Of a stretch of 64,000 bases of DNA, positions 1-12,023 are shown piece by piece; positions within the stretch are counted from its first letter, which is position 1; each line of letters starts with the position of its first letter. Position numbers and translations under genes: made by a program. The notes below the pieces were generated by a model. That model did not search any database. It saw only the letters and a list, made by a program, of their open reading frames with translations, and was not told the DNA's origin. This DNA is from Rana temporaria (Eukaryota; Chordata; Amphibia; Anura; Ranidae), in assembly GCF_905171775.1 (NCBI RefSeq), contig NC_053496.1, positions 181,563,759-181,627,758 of the forward strand, in the 5' to 3' direction.

Positions 1-441
1 ACTGACCACAAATGTAAGGCCGCGTACACATGATCGGTCAAAACCGATGAAAACGGACTGAAGGACCGTTTCATCGGTTAACCGATGAAGCGGACTGATT
101 GTCTGATGTGCCTACACACCATTGGTTAATGAACCGATCGTGTCAGAACGCGGTGACGTAAAACACAACAACGTGCTGAAAAAAAAACGAAGTTCAATGC
201 TTCCAAGCATGCGTCGACTTGATTCTGAGCATGCGCGGCCTTGTGACCGATGCTTTTGCATACCAACGATCGGTTTTGACCCATCGGTTAGGCGTCCATC
301 GGTCAAATTTTAAAGCAAGTTCTCTTTTTTTTGACCGAAGGATAACTGACCGATGGGGCCCACACACGATCGGTTTGGACCGTTTTCATCGGTTTTGACT
401 GATCGTGTGTACGCGGCCTAAGATGACAATTCGCTACAGTT
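1..441 (+). repeat. Minisatellite C unit split by a MITE
   Basis: Bases 1-17 and 419-440 together read as a C-family unit (ctgaccacaaatgtaagatg), the unit that forms the long arrays further on. A Harbinger-like MITE sits inside it. The window therefore starts in or near another C array. Confidence 0.6.
18..418. mobile_element. Harbinger-like MITE (H1)
   Basis: The ends are inverted repeats of about 38 bp (GGCCGCGTACACATGATCGG and its near complement) and the element is flanked by TAA on both sides (15-17, 419-421). Non-coding. The 3-bp TWA duplication is the PIF/Harbinger hallmark; the family assignment is inference. Confidence 0.85.
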
Positions 442-2610
442 TAGTGACCATTTGGATTGCTATATCATGGGCAAGCACCCATTTTCTGTCTCCATATCAT
501 TAGGGATCATCAGGATTCAAATTCACCCACGTGGACACATTTTTGGCCAAATTGGCGTGGCTGAATTTTTAACAACCTTTTAACCCAAGGCCAACAGACG
601 TGAAGGAGCCATAACCCAGCCCCCTCTCTATAAAGGATGGAGGGTTGGGCTCAGAGCTGCCATAGTGCTAATAAAATGGAAACTGCACTATAGAAAGGAT
701 GAGAAAAGCCAAAAAATGGAGAGATTATGGTCGTTTAGGAAACTGCTCCTGTAAAATTTCAGTGGCGAGGAATATTGTCTTGTGTTATTTTCCCCCCCCC
801 ATGTTCGTAAGATCTTCACACGCCCTTCACATTGTCGTGTGCGATATCCCCCCCATTCACAAGGTCTTCGCACACCCTTAAAGGTCTTTACCAGTACTAC
901 TATCAAGCTCATTGACCATTTTGGTTGCTACATCATGGGCAATCACCCATTTTCTGCCTCAATATTATTGGGGATCATGAGGATTCAAATTCACAGAAAA
1001 TTTACACATTTATTGCAAAATTGGCATGGCTGAATTTTTAACAACCCTTTTATCCATGGCCAGCAGACCCAAAAGAACCATAACCCAGCTCCTGTAAATT
1101 TTGGTTTGTGAGGAACATTGTCTTGTGCTTCCCCCCCCCCATGTTGACAAGGTCTTCACACACCCTAAAAGTCTTTACTAGGGCGACTATCAAAGTTTAA
1201 TGACCATTTTCAATTCTATATCATGGGCATTCAACCATTTTCTGCCTTCATATCATTATGGATCATCAGGATTTAAATTCATCCAAATAAATACGTTTTT
1301 GGCCATATTTTTAACAACCCTTTTACCCATGGCCTGAAAACCCAAAAGAATGATAACCCTGCTCCTATTAATTATGGTGGTGAGGAACATTTTTCGATTC
1401 CCACCCCCCCATGTTTACAAGTTCTTCACAAACCATACAGGTCTTTACTAAAAAATACTATTGAGCTCAGTGACTATTTTGATTGCTACATCATGGGCAA
1501 TCACCCATGTTCTGCTTCCATATCTTTTGGGGGATCATCGGGATTCAAATTCACCCATATATACACATTTTTGGCCTAATTCGTGTGATTGAATTTTTTT
1601 GACAACCCTTTGACCCATGGCCACCAGACCCAAAAGAGTTAAGCCTCGTACACACGATAGGTTAACCAGTGGACAACGGTCTGAAGGACCGTTGTCCTAG
1701 GTTAACCGTTGAAGCTGACTGATGGTCCGTCACGCCTACACACCATAGGTTAAATAACCGATCGTGTCAGAACGCGGTGACGTAAAACACAACGACGTGC
1801 TGAAAAAGGCGAAGTTCAATGCTTCCAAGCATGCGTCGACTTGATTCTGAGCATGCATGGATTTTTAACCGATGGTTGTGCCTACTAACGATCGGTTTTG
1901 ACCTATCGGTTACCAATCCATAGGTTAATTTTAAAGCAAGTTGGCTTTTTTTTAACCTATGGCTAAATAACCTATGGGGCACACACACGATCAGTTTTGA
2001 CCGATGAAAACGGTCCTTCAGACCGTTGTCCTCTGGTTAACCTATCGTGTGTACGAGGCCTTAGGGCTAATGAATTGAAGGCTGCTGTAAGGATATTGGA
2101 AGCCAACCAACTGGAGAGATTACAGTCAATTAATAAGCTGTGCTACTGTAAATTTTGGTGGTGAGGAACATTGTCTTGTGCGTTTCTTCCCATGTTCACA
2201 AGGTCTTCACACAACCTAAAGGTCTTTACTAGATCCACTATTAAGCTCAGTGACCATTTTGATTGCTACATCATGGGCAATCACCTATTTTCAGTAGGTT
2301 GATTATCTTTATGGGTCAAGGTTTTGGATTCGCCTGACCATACACAGTCTGTAAAGGATGAAGGGTTGGGCGCAGAGCTGCCACAGTGCCAATGAAATGG
2401 AAGCGGCTCTAAGGAAAGGACTAGAAAAGCTGACAAACTGCATACAGAGCGAAAACTGTCAGTTAGAAACTGTGCTCCTGTGAATTTCGGTGACGAGGTA
2501 CATTGTCTTGTGTGATTTACCCCCATGTTCACAAGATCTTTACACACCCCAAAAGGTCTTTACTAGTACTACTATTGAGCTCAGTGACAATGTTATTGCT
2601 AAATCATGGG
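430..2610 (+). repeat. Long-unit tandem repeat (270-470 bp units)
   Basis: Six diverged, internally deleted units are marked by tgaccattttgattgctaca followed by tcatgggcaatcaccca, starting near 441, 908, 1199, 1468, 2249 and 2581. Each unit runs on into a segment with ataacccagc, ttggtggtgaggaacattgt, then a C-rich run and catgttcacaaggtcttcac. No coding potential is apparent. A related fragment lies at 48670-48953. Confidence 0.8.
1642..2060. mobile_element. Harbinger-like MITE (H2)
   Basis: Terminal inverted repeats RGCCTCGTACACACGATAGG are flanked by TTA (1639-1641, 2061-2063). It interrupts the fourth unit of the long tandem repeat. The internal sequence (cttccaagcatgcgtcgac) is shared with H1, H3, H4 and H5. 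Confidence 0.88.
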
Positions 2611-2611
2611 C

Positions 2612-3004
2612 AGGAAGTGTCATAAGGCGCGTCACGAGTTTCCGAAATTAGCCCAACTGCCAGTCGGCTCTATACGGCGCCTGTGCACCGACTAGGAGCC
2701 GTGTAGAGCTGACTGCGCAGGCGCCGTATAGAGCCGACTCCCAGTTCGGCTACTTTCGTAAACTCGTGACGCGCCTTATCCACCGAGGGGAAGTTTTTCT
2801 CAAGAAGTCAATCATCTGGGCGCTGTCAATCATGACACTGCGCCTCTGCATAGGAACGCCTACTCCCGCGGGAGTGTGTACCTGGAAGCCAGGTGGAAAA
2901 AAGCAATAATACGGTATGTACAGCAAAAACAAAATGCATACTGTAAATGTTGGAAGTATGCAGAATGTAATGTTATATACATGTTTTTAGGGTGAACCTC
3001 CGCT
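2612..3004. mobile_element. Kolobok/T2-like palindromic element, 5' truncated
   Basis: It ends in ...gaacctccgct followed by TTAA (3005-3008), matching the end of the intact element at 18642-19169. A GC-rich fold-back (cgcgtcacgagttt ... aaactcgtgacgcg) occupies 2617-2780. The other TTAA end is missing, so the copy is truncated against the tandem repeat. Confidence 0.65.
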
Positions 3005-3039
3005 TTAACTTAGGATGTGTTTGACTTCGGGGGGGAATT

Positions 3040-4500
3040 TTGTTGTCCATGGCAACATTTTTTTTTTTTCTTTTTATATTTTATTGGAAGACCATCCTAT
3101 AAAATATGCTGGCTTTCGTTTGTGAGGGTGGTATTTTGGGGGTTATTATTACTTTTTTGGAGGTACATTTATATTTACAAGGCCATTCACAACATCGCCC
3201 CCATCTACATCACGACCTCATCGGCAGATATCGCTTAAATCATCCCCTCCCCTTCCTCCCAGGAACTCCTGCCCTCTAGCTCCCTTGTTACCTCCTCCCA
3301 TGCTCGCCTTCAGGACTTCTCCAGAGTCTCTCCCATCCTCTGGAACTCCCTGCCCCAGTATGTCCGATTAGACCCTACCCTGTCCACCTTTAGGAGATCC
3401 CTTAAAACTCATTTATTTAGGAAAGCCTATCCCACATCCACCTAACAACTGTCCCCGAGCCACCCCCATCAAATCATTCTCTGCTGCCATTACCTTTTGT
3501 ACCACCACCCCCTCCCTTTAGAATGTAATCTCTACGAGCCGGGCCTTCCTGTACCTTTTGTATTGAACTGTACTGTAATTGTGTTGTCCCCCCTACACAT
3601 TGTATAGCGCTGCGTAAACTGTTGGCGCTATAAATCGTGAATAATAATAAATATTATATCTTTAATAGGGATTTTTTTTAGGTTTGTGGTGCCCGAAGCA
3701 TAGCTTTACTTATGACCATCTGTTCTTGGAGTTGCCTTTTGTTCACAGTAAACAGTGGGCACCTAAACCACCTCATATTATGTTACCCCCATCCCCATAG
3801 ATAAAAATAAATGTTAGACATACACGGGTTAGACCTATTTAAAGTTAGTTATACATCATTTATACCTATTATCCCCGATTAAACCTGTCGTGCTGGTGAC
3901 CTGTTTAGATGTGGAAGGAAAGAGGTACTTGGCTTGTATATTAGATAGCGACATTCACTAGAGATAAAAGATATCAAAATGACTTGACAACGGATGAAGA
4001 GGATGGAAATGACGGGGGGGTTATCGAGTATTAATAATAATATCTTATTACCTCGTCTGCCAGTCTCCTCTCCTCTTCCTTCCAACTCGCTCGGAAATTC
4101 CTGTCTGTGCATGACATCACTTCCTGTCAGTGAAAAAGAACGTTTGCTCGAAGCTAACGCAGCACGTCCCTATCTTTAGTAGTCTGACTTCTCACCCGGA
4201 ACTTCCTGTTTCTAGATTACATCACTTCCTGCGTGTGTAATCCACCAAAATTAGCTGTGATCGCCAACTGGTGGACAATATGTGAATCCCCCTGCAGATC
4301 GTCTATCGTTGGGGCTTGCCGTAGACTTGAAGAGGATTCTGGGAGGTCACATGACATCGCTCTCGTCTCTATTTATAGGACTCAACCTGATATGGTAGCC
4401 AATTTGGATACGTACATTTCTATTTCCTTGGTTCTTATTGACAATAAATTGTTTCACATAAGAAAGAAAATGGTTTGTGTAAATTGTAACGTCAGCATAA
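3040..4500 (+). repeat. Segmental duplication module A, copy 1
   Basis: About 1 kb (excluding an L2 insertion) matches copies at 10.3, 21.8 and 30.9 kb. Landmarks in order: ttcacttctgaccatctgttcttggag-like segment, agttagacatacacgggtta, a small atggaggaagaggatggaca-like stretch, cttattacctcgtctg, several ACTTCCTG motifs next to TGACATCA, gatcgccaactggtggac, then gaagaggattctgggaggtc. The last piece resembles the intron start after the splice donor at 48609 of the zinc-finger gene, which suggests a 5' gene end (inference). No functional coding exon is recognised. Confidence 0.7.
3168..3655 (+). mobile_element. L2-type LINE, 3' end fragment
   Basis: The forward strand encodes the degraded C-terminal tail of an L2 reverse-transcriptase polyprotein, from YKAIHNIAPIYIT, then after a stop SSLVTSSHARLQDFSRVSPI and LWNSLPQYVR to LKTHLFRKAYPTST. 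A short 3' UTR (tgtatagcgctgcgtaaac) and an AATAAT tail follow. It is inserted in module A copy 1. The minus-strand copy at 43466-44265 encodes the same tail. Confidence 0.85.
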
Positions 4501-4727
4501 CATTGAAGTAATGCTAAACAATATCCTTATCTAGTACATAATGGCTCTGTAATCTGTTTTTCATTAAATCTTTCTTACTTAAATTTTATGCCTCCTTGTA
4601 ATATCCTCCGTGAGCTCCGGAATCTTTCCGTTTCACCCTCACTTCCGTTTGTTCCCATGCAGTACACATTAGATAAGGTCATGTGAACTGCTCTATGCAC
4701 ACTGCAAAATAAGACGACACGTCTCTA
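4501..4727 (+). repeat. Module B, copy 1
   Basis: This segment (taacattgaagtaatgctaa, then tccgtgagctcc and catgtgaactgctctatgca) links module A to the first C array. The same order recurs near 12.0, 22.9/24.6 and 33.3 kb. No gene is seen. Confidence 0.65.
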
Positions 4728-6009
4728 CCGACCACCAATGCAAGGGAGGCTTCTCTACCGGCCACCAACGCAAGGGAGGCTTCTCTACCAGCCACCAACG
4801 CAAGGGAGGCTTCTCTACCGGCCACCAACGCAAGGGAGGCTTCTCTACCGGCCACCAACGCAAGGGAGGCTTCTCTACCGGCCACCAACGCAAGGGAGGC
4901 TTCTCTACCGGCCACCAACGCAAGGGAGGCTTCTCTACCGGCCACCGACGCAAGGGAGGCTTCTCTACCGGCCACCAACGCAGGGGAGGCTTCTCTACCG
5001 GCCACCAACGCAGGGGAGGCTTCTCTACCGGCCACCAACGCAGGGGAGGCTTCTCTACCGGCCACCAATGCAGGGGGGGCTTCTCTACCGGCCACCAATG
5101 CAGGGGGGCTTCTCTACCGACCACCAATGCAGGGGGGCTTCTCTACCGACCACCAATGCAGGGGGGGCTTCTCTACCGACCACCAATGCAAGGGAGGCTT
5201 CTCTACCGACCACCAATGCAAGGGAGGCTTCTCTACCGACCACCAATGCAAGGGAGGCTTCTCTACCGACCACCAATGCAAGGGAGGCTTCTCTACCGAC
5301 CACCAATGCAAGGGAGGCTTCTCTACCGACCACCAATGCAAGGGAGGCTTCTCTACCGACCACCAATGCAAGGGAGGCTTCTCTACCGACCACCAATGCA
5401 AGGGAGGCTTCTCTACTGACACATCTCTGCTGATTAACAACATTTATCTACTGACCACCAATGTAAGGAGGGCTTCTCCACTAACCACCAATGTAAGATA
5501 ACACTTCTTTACTGACTACAAAAGAGTACATTCTCTACTGGCCATCAATATAAGGGGGGCTTCTCTACTGATCACCAATGTAAGGGGGGGGGGGTTCTCT
5601 ACTGGCAACCTATGTAAGGGGGGGGGGGTTCTCTACTGGCAACCAATGTAAGGGGGGGCATCTTTACTGACCACAAATGTAACATGACACTTCTTCTGAC
5701 TACCAAAGTAAGATGACATATCTCTACTGACCACTAATGTAAGAAGAGGCTTCTCTATTGGCCACCAATGCAAGCGGACAATTCTCCACTGATCACCAAT
5801 GTAAGAGGACACGTCTTTACTGACTACCATAATGAGTAGGACATCTCCACTGATCACTAATATATGGAGGACTTCTCTACTGACCACCAATGCAAGCTGA
5901 CACTATTCCACGGACCACAAATGCAATATGACAATTCCTTACTGACCACCGCCATGATGGGGACTTCTCCACTGATCACTAATGTAAGGAGCACTTCACT
6001 ACCGACCAC
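4728..6009 (+). repeat. Minisatellite C array 1
   Basis: About 23 highly uniform 30-bp units (gaccaccaatgcaagggagg, cttctctacc) run from 4728 to about 5420, followed by a degenerate tail to 6009. Two sub-blocks are homogenised for different variants: gGccaccaaCg up to about 5090 and gaccaccaaTg after it. Long open frames here are an artefact of a 30-bp period without stops. Confidence 0.95.
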
Positions 6010-6011
6010 TA

Positions 6012-6538
6012 CCGTATTTTTCGGACTATAAGGCGCACCGGGTTATAAGGCGCACTATCGTTGAGCGCCTAATAACAGTTTTTTTTTCATACATAAGGCG
6101 CACCGGGTTATAAGGTGCACACGGGTATAGAAAATTAATGAATGAATGCACACACCTCTGTCACGCGCAAGCGCCAGCTCCAAAATGCCGTCGCATTCCA
6201 GTGACGTCACCGTGGCTCACGCTGCGCCCCATGCCTCGCTTTCAACAGTGTCACCGTACCAGCTAGTTTCACTGCTATACGGACGGTTCGACATAGAGGG
6301 GCATAGGAGCATTTTACAGCTTACATCTGGTGCGGAAGGACGTTACAGTAAGGACTATTTCCATGATCTACATGCCAGATCTCTACTATTTACATGTAAG
6401 TGGATGCTGTAAACCTATCATGTATGTCTGGAATGCTCAATACAACCATACATAAGGCGCACCGCATTATAAGGCGCACTGTAGATTTTTGAGAAAATGA
6501 AAGGATTTTAAGTGCGCCTTATAGTCCGAAAAATACGG
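6012..6538. mobile_element. MITE with CCGTATTTTTCGGACTATAAG ends
   Basis: Long terminal inverted repeats begin CCGTATTTTTCGGACTATAA and contain repeated ataaggcgcacc. The element is flanked by TA (6010-6011, 6539-6540). Non-coding. It is inserted in the tail of C array 1. The TA duplication points to a Tc/mariner-type or similar transposase; the superfamily was not determined. Confidence 0.85.
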
Positions 6539-6540
6539 TA

Positions 6541-6830
6541 GTTTAAGGGGGATATCTCTACTGACTACCAACATAAGATGACACTTCTCTACTCACCACC
6601 AATCTAAGGGGGGCTTCTCCACTGATCCCAAATCTAAGGGGTACTGCTCTACCAACCATCAATGTAAGATTACATTTCTCTACTGACCACAAAAGTAAAG
6701 GGGTCTTCTTTACCGATTGCCATTGTAAGGGGGCTTTTCCATTGACCACCAATGTAAGGGGGCTTCTCCTCTGATCACCCTTGTAAGGAAGCCCTTCTGC
6801 ACTGACCACCAAAATGATCCACCCAAGATG
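6541..6830 (+). repeat. Minisatellite C array 1, distal tail
   Basis: Degenerate C units (ctctactgaccaccaa with tgtaag) continue on the far side of the MITE. Confidence 0.75.
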
Positions 6831-7394
6831 TTAAATACATGAGCAATGCCAACGTCCTTTGCTGTGGAGTTGAAGATGATAAAAATAACAGCAATACCTT
6901 CTAAACCTACAGAAATGGATTGAACTGCTGAAGCACTGACCAGAACAATCTCTGTGAGGATGAGAGAAAGCAATCATGACTATGGCAGAGGACTGATCAC
7001 TGACATACTCTGTAAGCTACAGACGGGGAAGGCTTCTGTACCACTCATGGAGATAATGACTGTGAAATTATGGAGACCATCAAGGTGACCACGAGGAAGA
7101 GAACCAAGATGGCAAAAATGGGAATATTCTTGTTCAGTCATGTTTATTAGGATTGAATAGGGACATATGGGAAAACAACATATCTTCAATGGGTACAGTG
7201 AGAAATCAGGGTTTACACAACCTTTATGAAAATTGGAAATCACATTCGACCATGGAGATGAAATGTATTCCTTATCATTTCATGTGGGGTCAACAAGCAT
7301 CACCCTGCCCTTACTATATTGGGTCTTCAACGAGGATTACTGTATGCAATGAGGTGACGTATGCATAGGCCTATTGATATATAAAGTGGGAATG
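6831..7394. other. Unassigned segment; possible membrane-protein exon relic (minus)
   Basis: No repeat family was recognised. On the minus strand 6800-6973 reads a hydrophobic stretch (EIVLVSASAVQSISVGLEGI, then AVIFIIFNST, AHVFNILGG) that resembles a two-helix membrane segment before running into the C array. No start codon or splice context convinces me, and the neighbouring frame has stops. It could be a decayed gene fragment or chance. Confidence 0.25.
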
Positions 7395-8420
7395 AAGTAT
7401 AAACCTTTAATGGAGAGTATAGATCAGCCTCTCTCAGCCTTTTTACCCCAGAGGAACCCCCGAAAAACCTTTGCTGGAGAGTATAGACCAGCCTCTCAAC
7501 CTTTTTACCCCAGGAGGAACCCTTGAAAACCTTTGCTGGAGAGTATAGACCAGCCCCACCCATCAACATTTTTACCCCAGAGGAACCCTTAAAAACCTTT
7601 GCTGGAGAGTATAGACCAGCCTCTCTCAACCTTTTTACCCCAGAGGAACCCTTAAAAACCTTTGTTGAAGGGTATAGACCAGCCTCTCTCAATCTTTTTA
7701 CCTCAGAGGAACGCATATAAATCTTTGTTGGAGTATAGATCAGCATTTCCCAAACTTTTTACCCGAAAAACCCTTGAAAACCTTTGTTGGGGAGCATAGA
7801 TCAACCTTTCCCAACCTTTTTACTCAAAGAGGGGCCCTTGAAAACCTTTGTTGGAGAGTATAGACCAGCCTTTCTCAACCTTTTCACTCTAGAGCAGTGG
7901 TTCTCATCCTGGGAGTCAGGACCCCCTCGGGGGTCGAATGATGATTTGCCAGGGGCCACCAAATCCTGGCCCGTTTCTGAAGCCCACACCGCTCTCCCAG
8001 CCTTTTCTCGGCTGCCCAGCTGGGCTGTTCCTAGAGCCCACGGCCAACCACTCAGCCTCTTTGCAGCCACCCGTTCACGGCATGGCTGGGGGGCAGAGAC
8101 TAGAAGTCAGTTGACTGGTGAGGAAAGTGAAGTGGGAGGGGCTGAAGGAGACCCTATCTCCTGATTTCAGCATAGGTGTCACTGCCGCGAGACACCACTG
8201 TAGTACGGGTTCCACGCTACGAAAATAATTTTACTGTTAGGGGTCCCCACAATTTGTGAAATGTTATCAAGGGGTCACTACACTAGAAAGGTTGAGAACC
8301 ACTGCTCTAGAGGAATCCTTCAAAACCTTGGTTGGAGCATATAGATCAGCATTTCTCAACCTTTTTACCCCAGAGGAACCCTTGAAATATTTTTTCAGGT
8401 TTAGGGGAACCCCTGCTAAA
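7395..8420 (+). repeat. ~63-bp tandem repeat
   Basis: About eight units of roughly 63 bp (ggagagtatagaccagcc, tctcaacctttttacccc, agaggaaccc) are interrupted by a hAT MITE at 7895-8304. The last unit leads into the dispersed element at 8330-8700, so the array looks like amplification of that element's 5' end. Confidence 0.85.
7895..8304. mobile_element. hAT-type MITE with perfect 8-bp target duplication
   Basis: The termini CAGTGGTTCTCA and TGAGAACCACTG are inverted repeats. The perfect 8-bp duplication CTCTAGAG flanks it (7887-7894, 8305-8312). Both features are diagnostic of hAT elements. Non-coding, 410 bp. Confidence 0.95.
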
Positions 8421-8700
8421 TCCAATACATTGGAAGACAATGTGAAAAATGCCCCTTATTATGTGGCCAGTGGGAATAATGCCTCCTGTACAGTGGTGGT
8501 CAGAATTCACCCCCTGCAGACGAGTTAAATTATTGGTGTTACGCAGCTGGCTTTGCCAAATGGCACTGGATCTGGAATTACACAGGCACCATAAACTTGG
8601 AGGTCAGTCAACCACAACCTGAGGTACCTCTAGATACCTTTGGAGGAACCCTACAGTTCCACAGGGCCCTAGTTGAAAATAGCTGAAATAGCTGGTCTAG
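8330..8700. mobile_element. Dispersed repeat with CAGCATTTCTCAACC start
   Basis: Starts cagcatttctcaacc and ends near ttgaaaatagctgaaatagctg, with a loosely similar 8-bp flank at each end (atatagat/gtctagat). This would fit an old hAT-like element. Its 5' part seeds the 63-bp array. Confidence 0.45.
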
Positions 8701-8755
8701 ATATTGCATTTAGTTGTCATAAAAGAAAGTGTGTGCCGATAGGGGAGGTGTACCG

Positions 8756-8756
<1 letters not shown>

Positions 8757-8813
<57 letters not shown>
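8757..8813 (+). repeat. (TA)n(CA)n microsatellite
   Basis: About 22 TA dinucleotides are followed by about 6 CA dinucleotides. Confidence 0.98.
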
Positions 8814-9537
8814 AGTAATAAAAGATGTAAATAAACTTTGTAAGAGATGCAGTGAGGAAATTAAGGGTGGAGACTAGCACTGACGTCATCACGCTCGCTC
8901 GGCTGAGCGACGCACTTAAACAGGTTTGTCTCAATTGCATTGTTTGTAAGTACCTTTTAAAAAAATAAATAGTGTTATTTTATTACTGCACTATAAAGTC
9001 CTTGGGTTCATCCCCCACATTCTTGATGTGGTTTGAGTGACTCCGGCTGTGAACATAGCATTTTGTTCCAAATCAAAACATTTTTCGGATGTATCCGACT
9101 TTCCAAATTGCAATAGTAAAAAATTTAAACAAATCTGAATCGAATTTGAAAATTATATCGAATTAGAAAACAAATTAAAAACATAAACATATTACTAGTA
9201 GAGGGTGGTGGTATGGATAGGCGTTCTATGAAGTACGACATCTAACTGTTTTCAAAAACATCCCCTGAGGAAGCCCTAAGTGGCAAAAAATGTTCTTCCA
9301 ATTCTTCCATCTATTTTGACTTCTAGATGTTATCTTGTACTTGCGTAATTTATGCATAGCCAAATCTTTTAATCCTGTCTTTTTTTTTTTATGTAATACA
9401 ATCTTTGTTATACCTTTTACATATTGTAGTAGTGAAAATACTTTATTTGTCAGCACCCCCAAAAATTCCACCAAAAAAACTTCCCCTTGTCAACACATAA
9501 ACATATTGGGGATTTCTTTCAAAGACTATGTGTATTA
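8814..9537. other. Unassigned AT-rich segment with a hammerhead-like motif
   Basis: No gene is recognised. The stretch 9063-9200 (ggatgtatccgactttcc, acataaacatattact) is related to 26200-26260, where the AT-rich tract starts. At 9265-9290 ctgaggaagccctaagtggc followed by an A-run resembles a degenerate hammerhead core of the kind carried by Penelope-like elements; this is speculative. Confidence 0.3.
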
Positions 9538-9886
9538 GGCCTCGTACACACGATCGGTGTGGACACCGGTCTGATGGACCGTTTTCATCGGTCAAAACCG
9601 ATCGTGTGTGGGCCCCATAGGTTATTTAACCATTGGTTAACAAAAAGCCAACTTGCTTTAAATTTAACCGATGGATTCCTAACTGATCGTTAGTAGGCAC
9701 AACCATCGGTTAAAAATCCATGCATGCTCAGAATCAAGTCGACGTATGCTTGGAAGCATTGAACTTCGTTTTTTTCAGCACGTCGTGTTTTACGTCACCG
9801 CGTTCTGACACGATCAGTTACTTAACCGATGGTGTGTAGGCGTGACGGACTATCAGTCAGCTTCATCAGTTAACCGATGACAACGA
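9538..9886. mobile_element. Harbinger-like MITE (H3), 3' truncated
   Basis: The 5' end GGCCTCGTACACACGATCGG is preceded by TTA (9535-9537). The internal part matches H2, H4 and H5, but the 3' inverted repeat is lost at the start of the AT-rich tract. Confidence 0.8.
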
Positions 9887-10290
9887 AATTCTATTTTTTT
9901 TTTCGAAATGTGAATACAATAACAACGAATATAATAGAAAACAAAATAGAAAAAAAAAAAGAAATAGAATAGATTTGAATTGAATAAAATATAGCCATCT
10001 TCATAAATTTGAATAGAATAAAACAGAATAGAATATAAGAGAAAGGAATACAACAGAGGAGAATAGAAAAAAATTTAATAGAAAAAAAAGAATAGAATAG
10101 AAATGTATAGAATATAATAAAAAATAATAGAATAGAACATACATGAATAGAATGGAAGACAATAGAACAGAATAGAATAAATAAGAAAGAATATAATCTT
10201 TCGAAATTTCTTATAGGACACAACCAGCTATTCTTCACAATGAATTTGGATCGATTTGATATTTTGTGTTCAAAATCCACTGGAAATTTT
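9887..10290 (+). repeat. AT-rich (gaataaaat)-type tract, copy 1
   Basis: Degenerate aatagaataaaa repeats end in ccagctattcttcacaatga, atttggatcg. The same end sequence closes the larger tract at 28370-28440, so the two are copies of one repeat. Confidence 0.8.
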
Positions 10291-11330
10291 TTTTTTTTAG
10301 GGGGTATACTTGTTTTTACTGTATGTTATAGGGTTTTTTAGGTTTTGGGTGATCAAATCGCAGCATTCACTTCTGACCATCTGTTCTTGGAGTTTTTGTT
10401 CAAACACAAGCAGCTGTGTCATTTAAGCAACAGCAGCCATTTTACAGAATATCACTCCCATCCACCGTACCCTCTATCCCCATTGATAAAATAAAAGTTA
10501 GACATACACCGGTTGGACCTATTTAAAGTTAGACATACACGGGTTAGACCCATTATTGCCAATTAAATCTGTCCTGCTTTTGGCCTTCTTCTGAAAAGCT
10601 CAGATGCAGCGACAGAAGGAATAAGGTACTTCGATTTTATATGAAATATCAACATTCCTGGGAGATAAAAGTCAATGATTTGACAATGGAGGATGAGGCT
10701 GGACATGATGGGGAGTTACTGCGCGTAAATAATAATATCTTATTACCTCGTCTGACGATTCCAACAATGTCTCCTCTCCATTAGCCTGGAACTTCCTGTC
10801 ATCGTCTTTCTTTGTTTCCTGTCAGTGTTACATCACTTCCTGCCTGTCCAAACAACGTTGGCCATCTTGTGGAGAGTATGCTAATGCAGCGCGTCCTTAC
10901 TTTTAGTTGTCTGGCCTCTCACCCGGAACTTCCTGTTTGTACACGTCCTCACTGCCTGTCTACATGTTACATCCCTTCCTGCGTATGTAATCCATCATCC
11001 TTATGCAAGATCGCCAACTGGTGGACAGTAATGAAATCACACTGGAGATTATCCATGGTTGGGGCTTTCCCTAGGAGTGAAGAGGATTCCGGGAAATCAC
11101 ATGACATCACTCGTGTCTCCAATACTAAGACCTGACCGGTTTTGGGAGCCAATTTGGATACATATATTTCTGTTTTCTTGATTCTTAATGGTAATAAATT
11201 GTTAAAAAATAGAAAAAAACAAACGTTTTGTAATTTTTGCCATATACGCAATTTGCGATATATTTACCGCAATATATAATCAGCAAGCCTGACCATTCAC
11301 ATTATATCACATTAGTGTAATTGTTGCTTA
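10291..11330 (+). repeat. Segmental duplication module A, copy 2
   Basis: The most complete copy. It shows all module A landmarks: ttcacttctgaccatctgtt, acaccggttggaccta, atggaggatgaggctggaca at 10686, cttattacctcgtctg, multiple ACTTCCTG motifs (10790-10985), gatcgccaactggtggac, and gaagaggattccgggaaatc. No L2 insertion. No coding exon is certain. Confidence 0.75.
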
Positions 11331-11334
11331 CAGT

Positions 11335-12023
11335 GGGGTAGATTCAGATAGATTAGCGGATCTATCCGATTTACGATCTGCCGGCGCAAGTTTTTGAGGC
11401 TAGTGCTGTATTCAGAAAGCACTTACCTCAAAACTTGCGGCGGCGTATCGCAAATCCCCCGGCGGAATTCAATAGGGGGCATCTACAATTTAAATCAGGC
11501 GCGTCCCCGCGCCGATCCAACAGCGCATGCGCCGTCCGTGATTTTTCCCAGCGTGCATTGCTCCAAATGACGTCGCTAGGACGTCATTGGTTTCGGCGTG
11601 AGCGTAGCTTGCGTCCGGCCGTATTTTGAATCGACTTACGCAAACGTCGTAAAAATTAAAAACTTGCCGCGGGAACGACGGCCAATACTTAACATAGGAT
11701 AGCCCTCACATAGCAGGGATAACTATACGCCGGAAAAAGCCGAACGCAAGCGACGTAAAAAAAAAAAAGCGACGGGCGGGCGTTCGTTTCGTTTCTGAAT
11801 CGGGGGAACTCCTCATTTGCATATTCGTCGCGTAAAAGACACGGAAGCGCCACCTAGCAGCCGGCCTGGAATTGCAGCCTAAGATCCGACGGTGTAAGTC
11901 ACTTACACCTGTCGGATCTTAGGCATATCTATGCGTAACTGATTCTATTAAACAGTCGCATAGATACGACCGACCGGCCGGCCTTAGAGATATGCCGTCG
12001 TATCTCCTATCTGAATCTGGGCC
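11335..12023. mobile_element. CpG-rich palindromic MITE (GATTCAG family), copy a
   Basis: The ends gtagattcagatag and ctatctgaatctgggcc are inverted repeats. The inside is rich in paired CG-containing blocks (cgtcgtatct, gcgtaaac). Related copies lie at 15681, 30161, 50690, 58801 and 61884. Non-coding. Confidence 0.8.

Noticed and set aside
4679..5501. Long open frames on both strands (for example 231 codons, HWWPVEKPPL-type repeats)
   Set aside because: They follow a 30-bp repeat that happens to lack stops; sense and antisense are open alike and no start or splice context exists.
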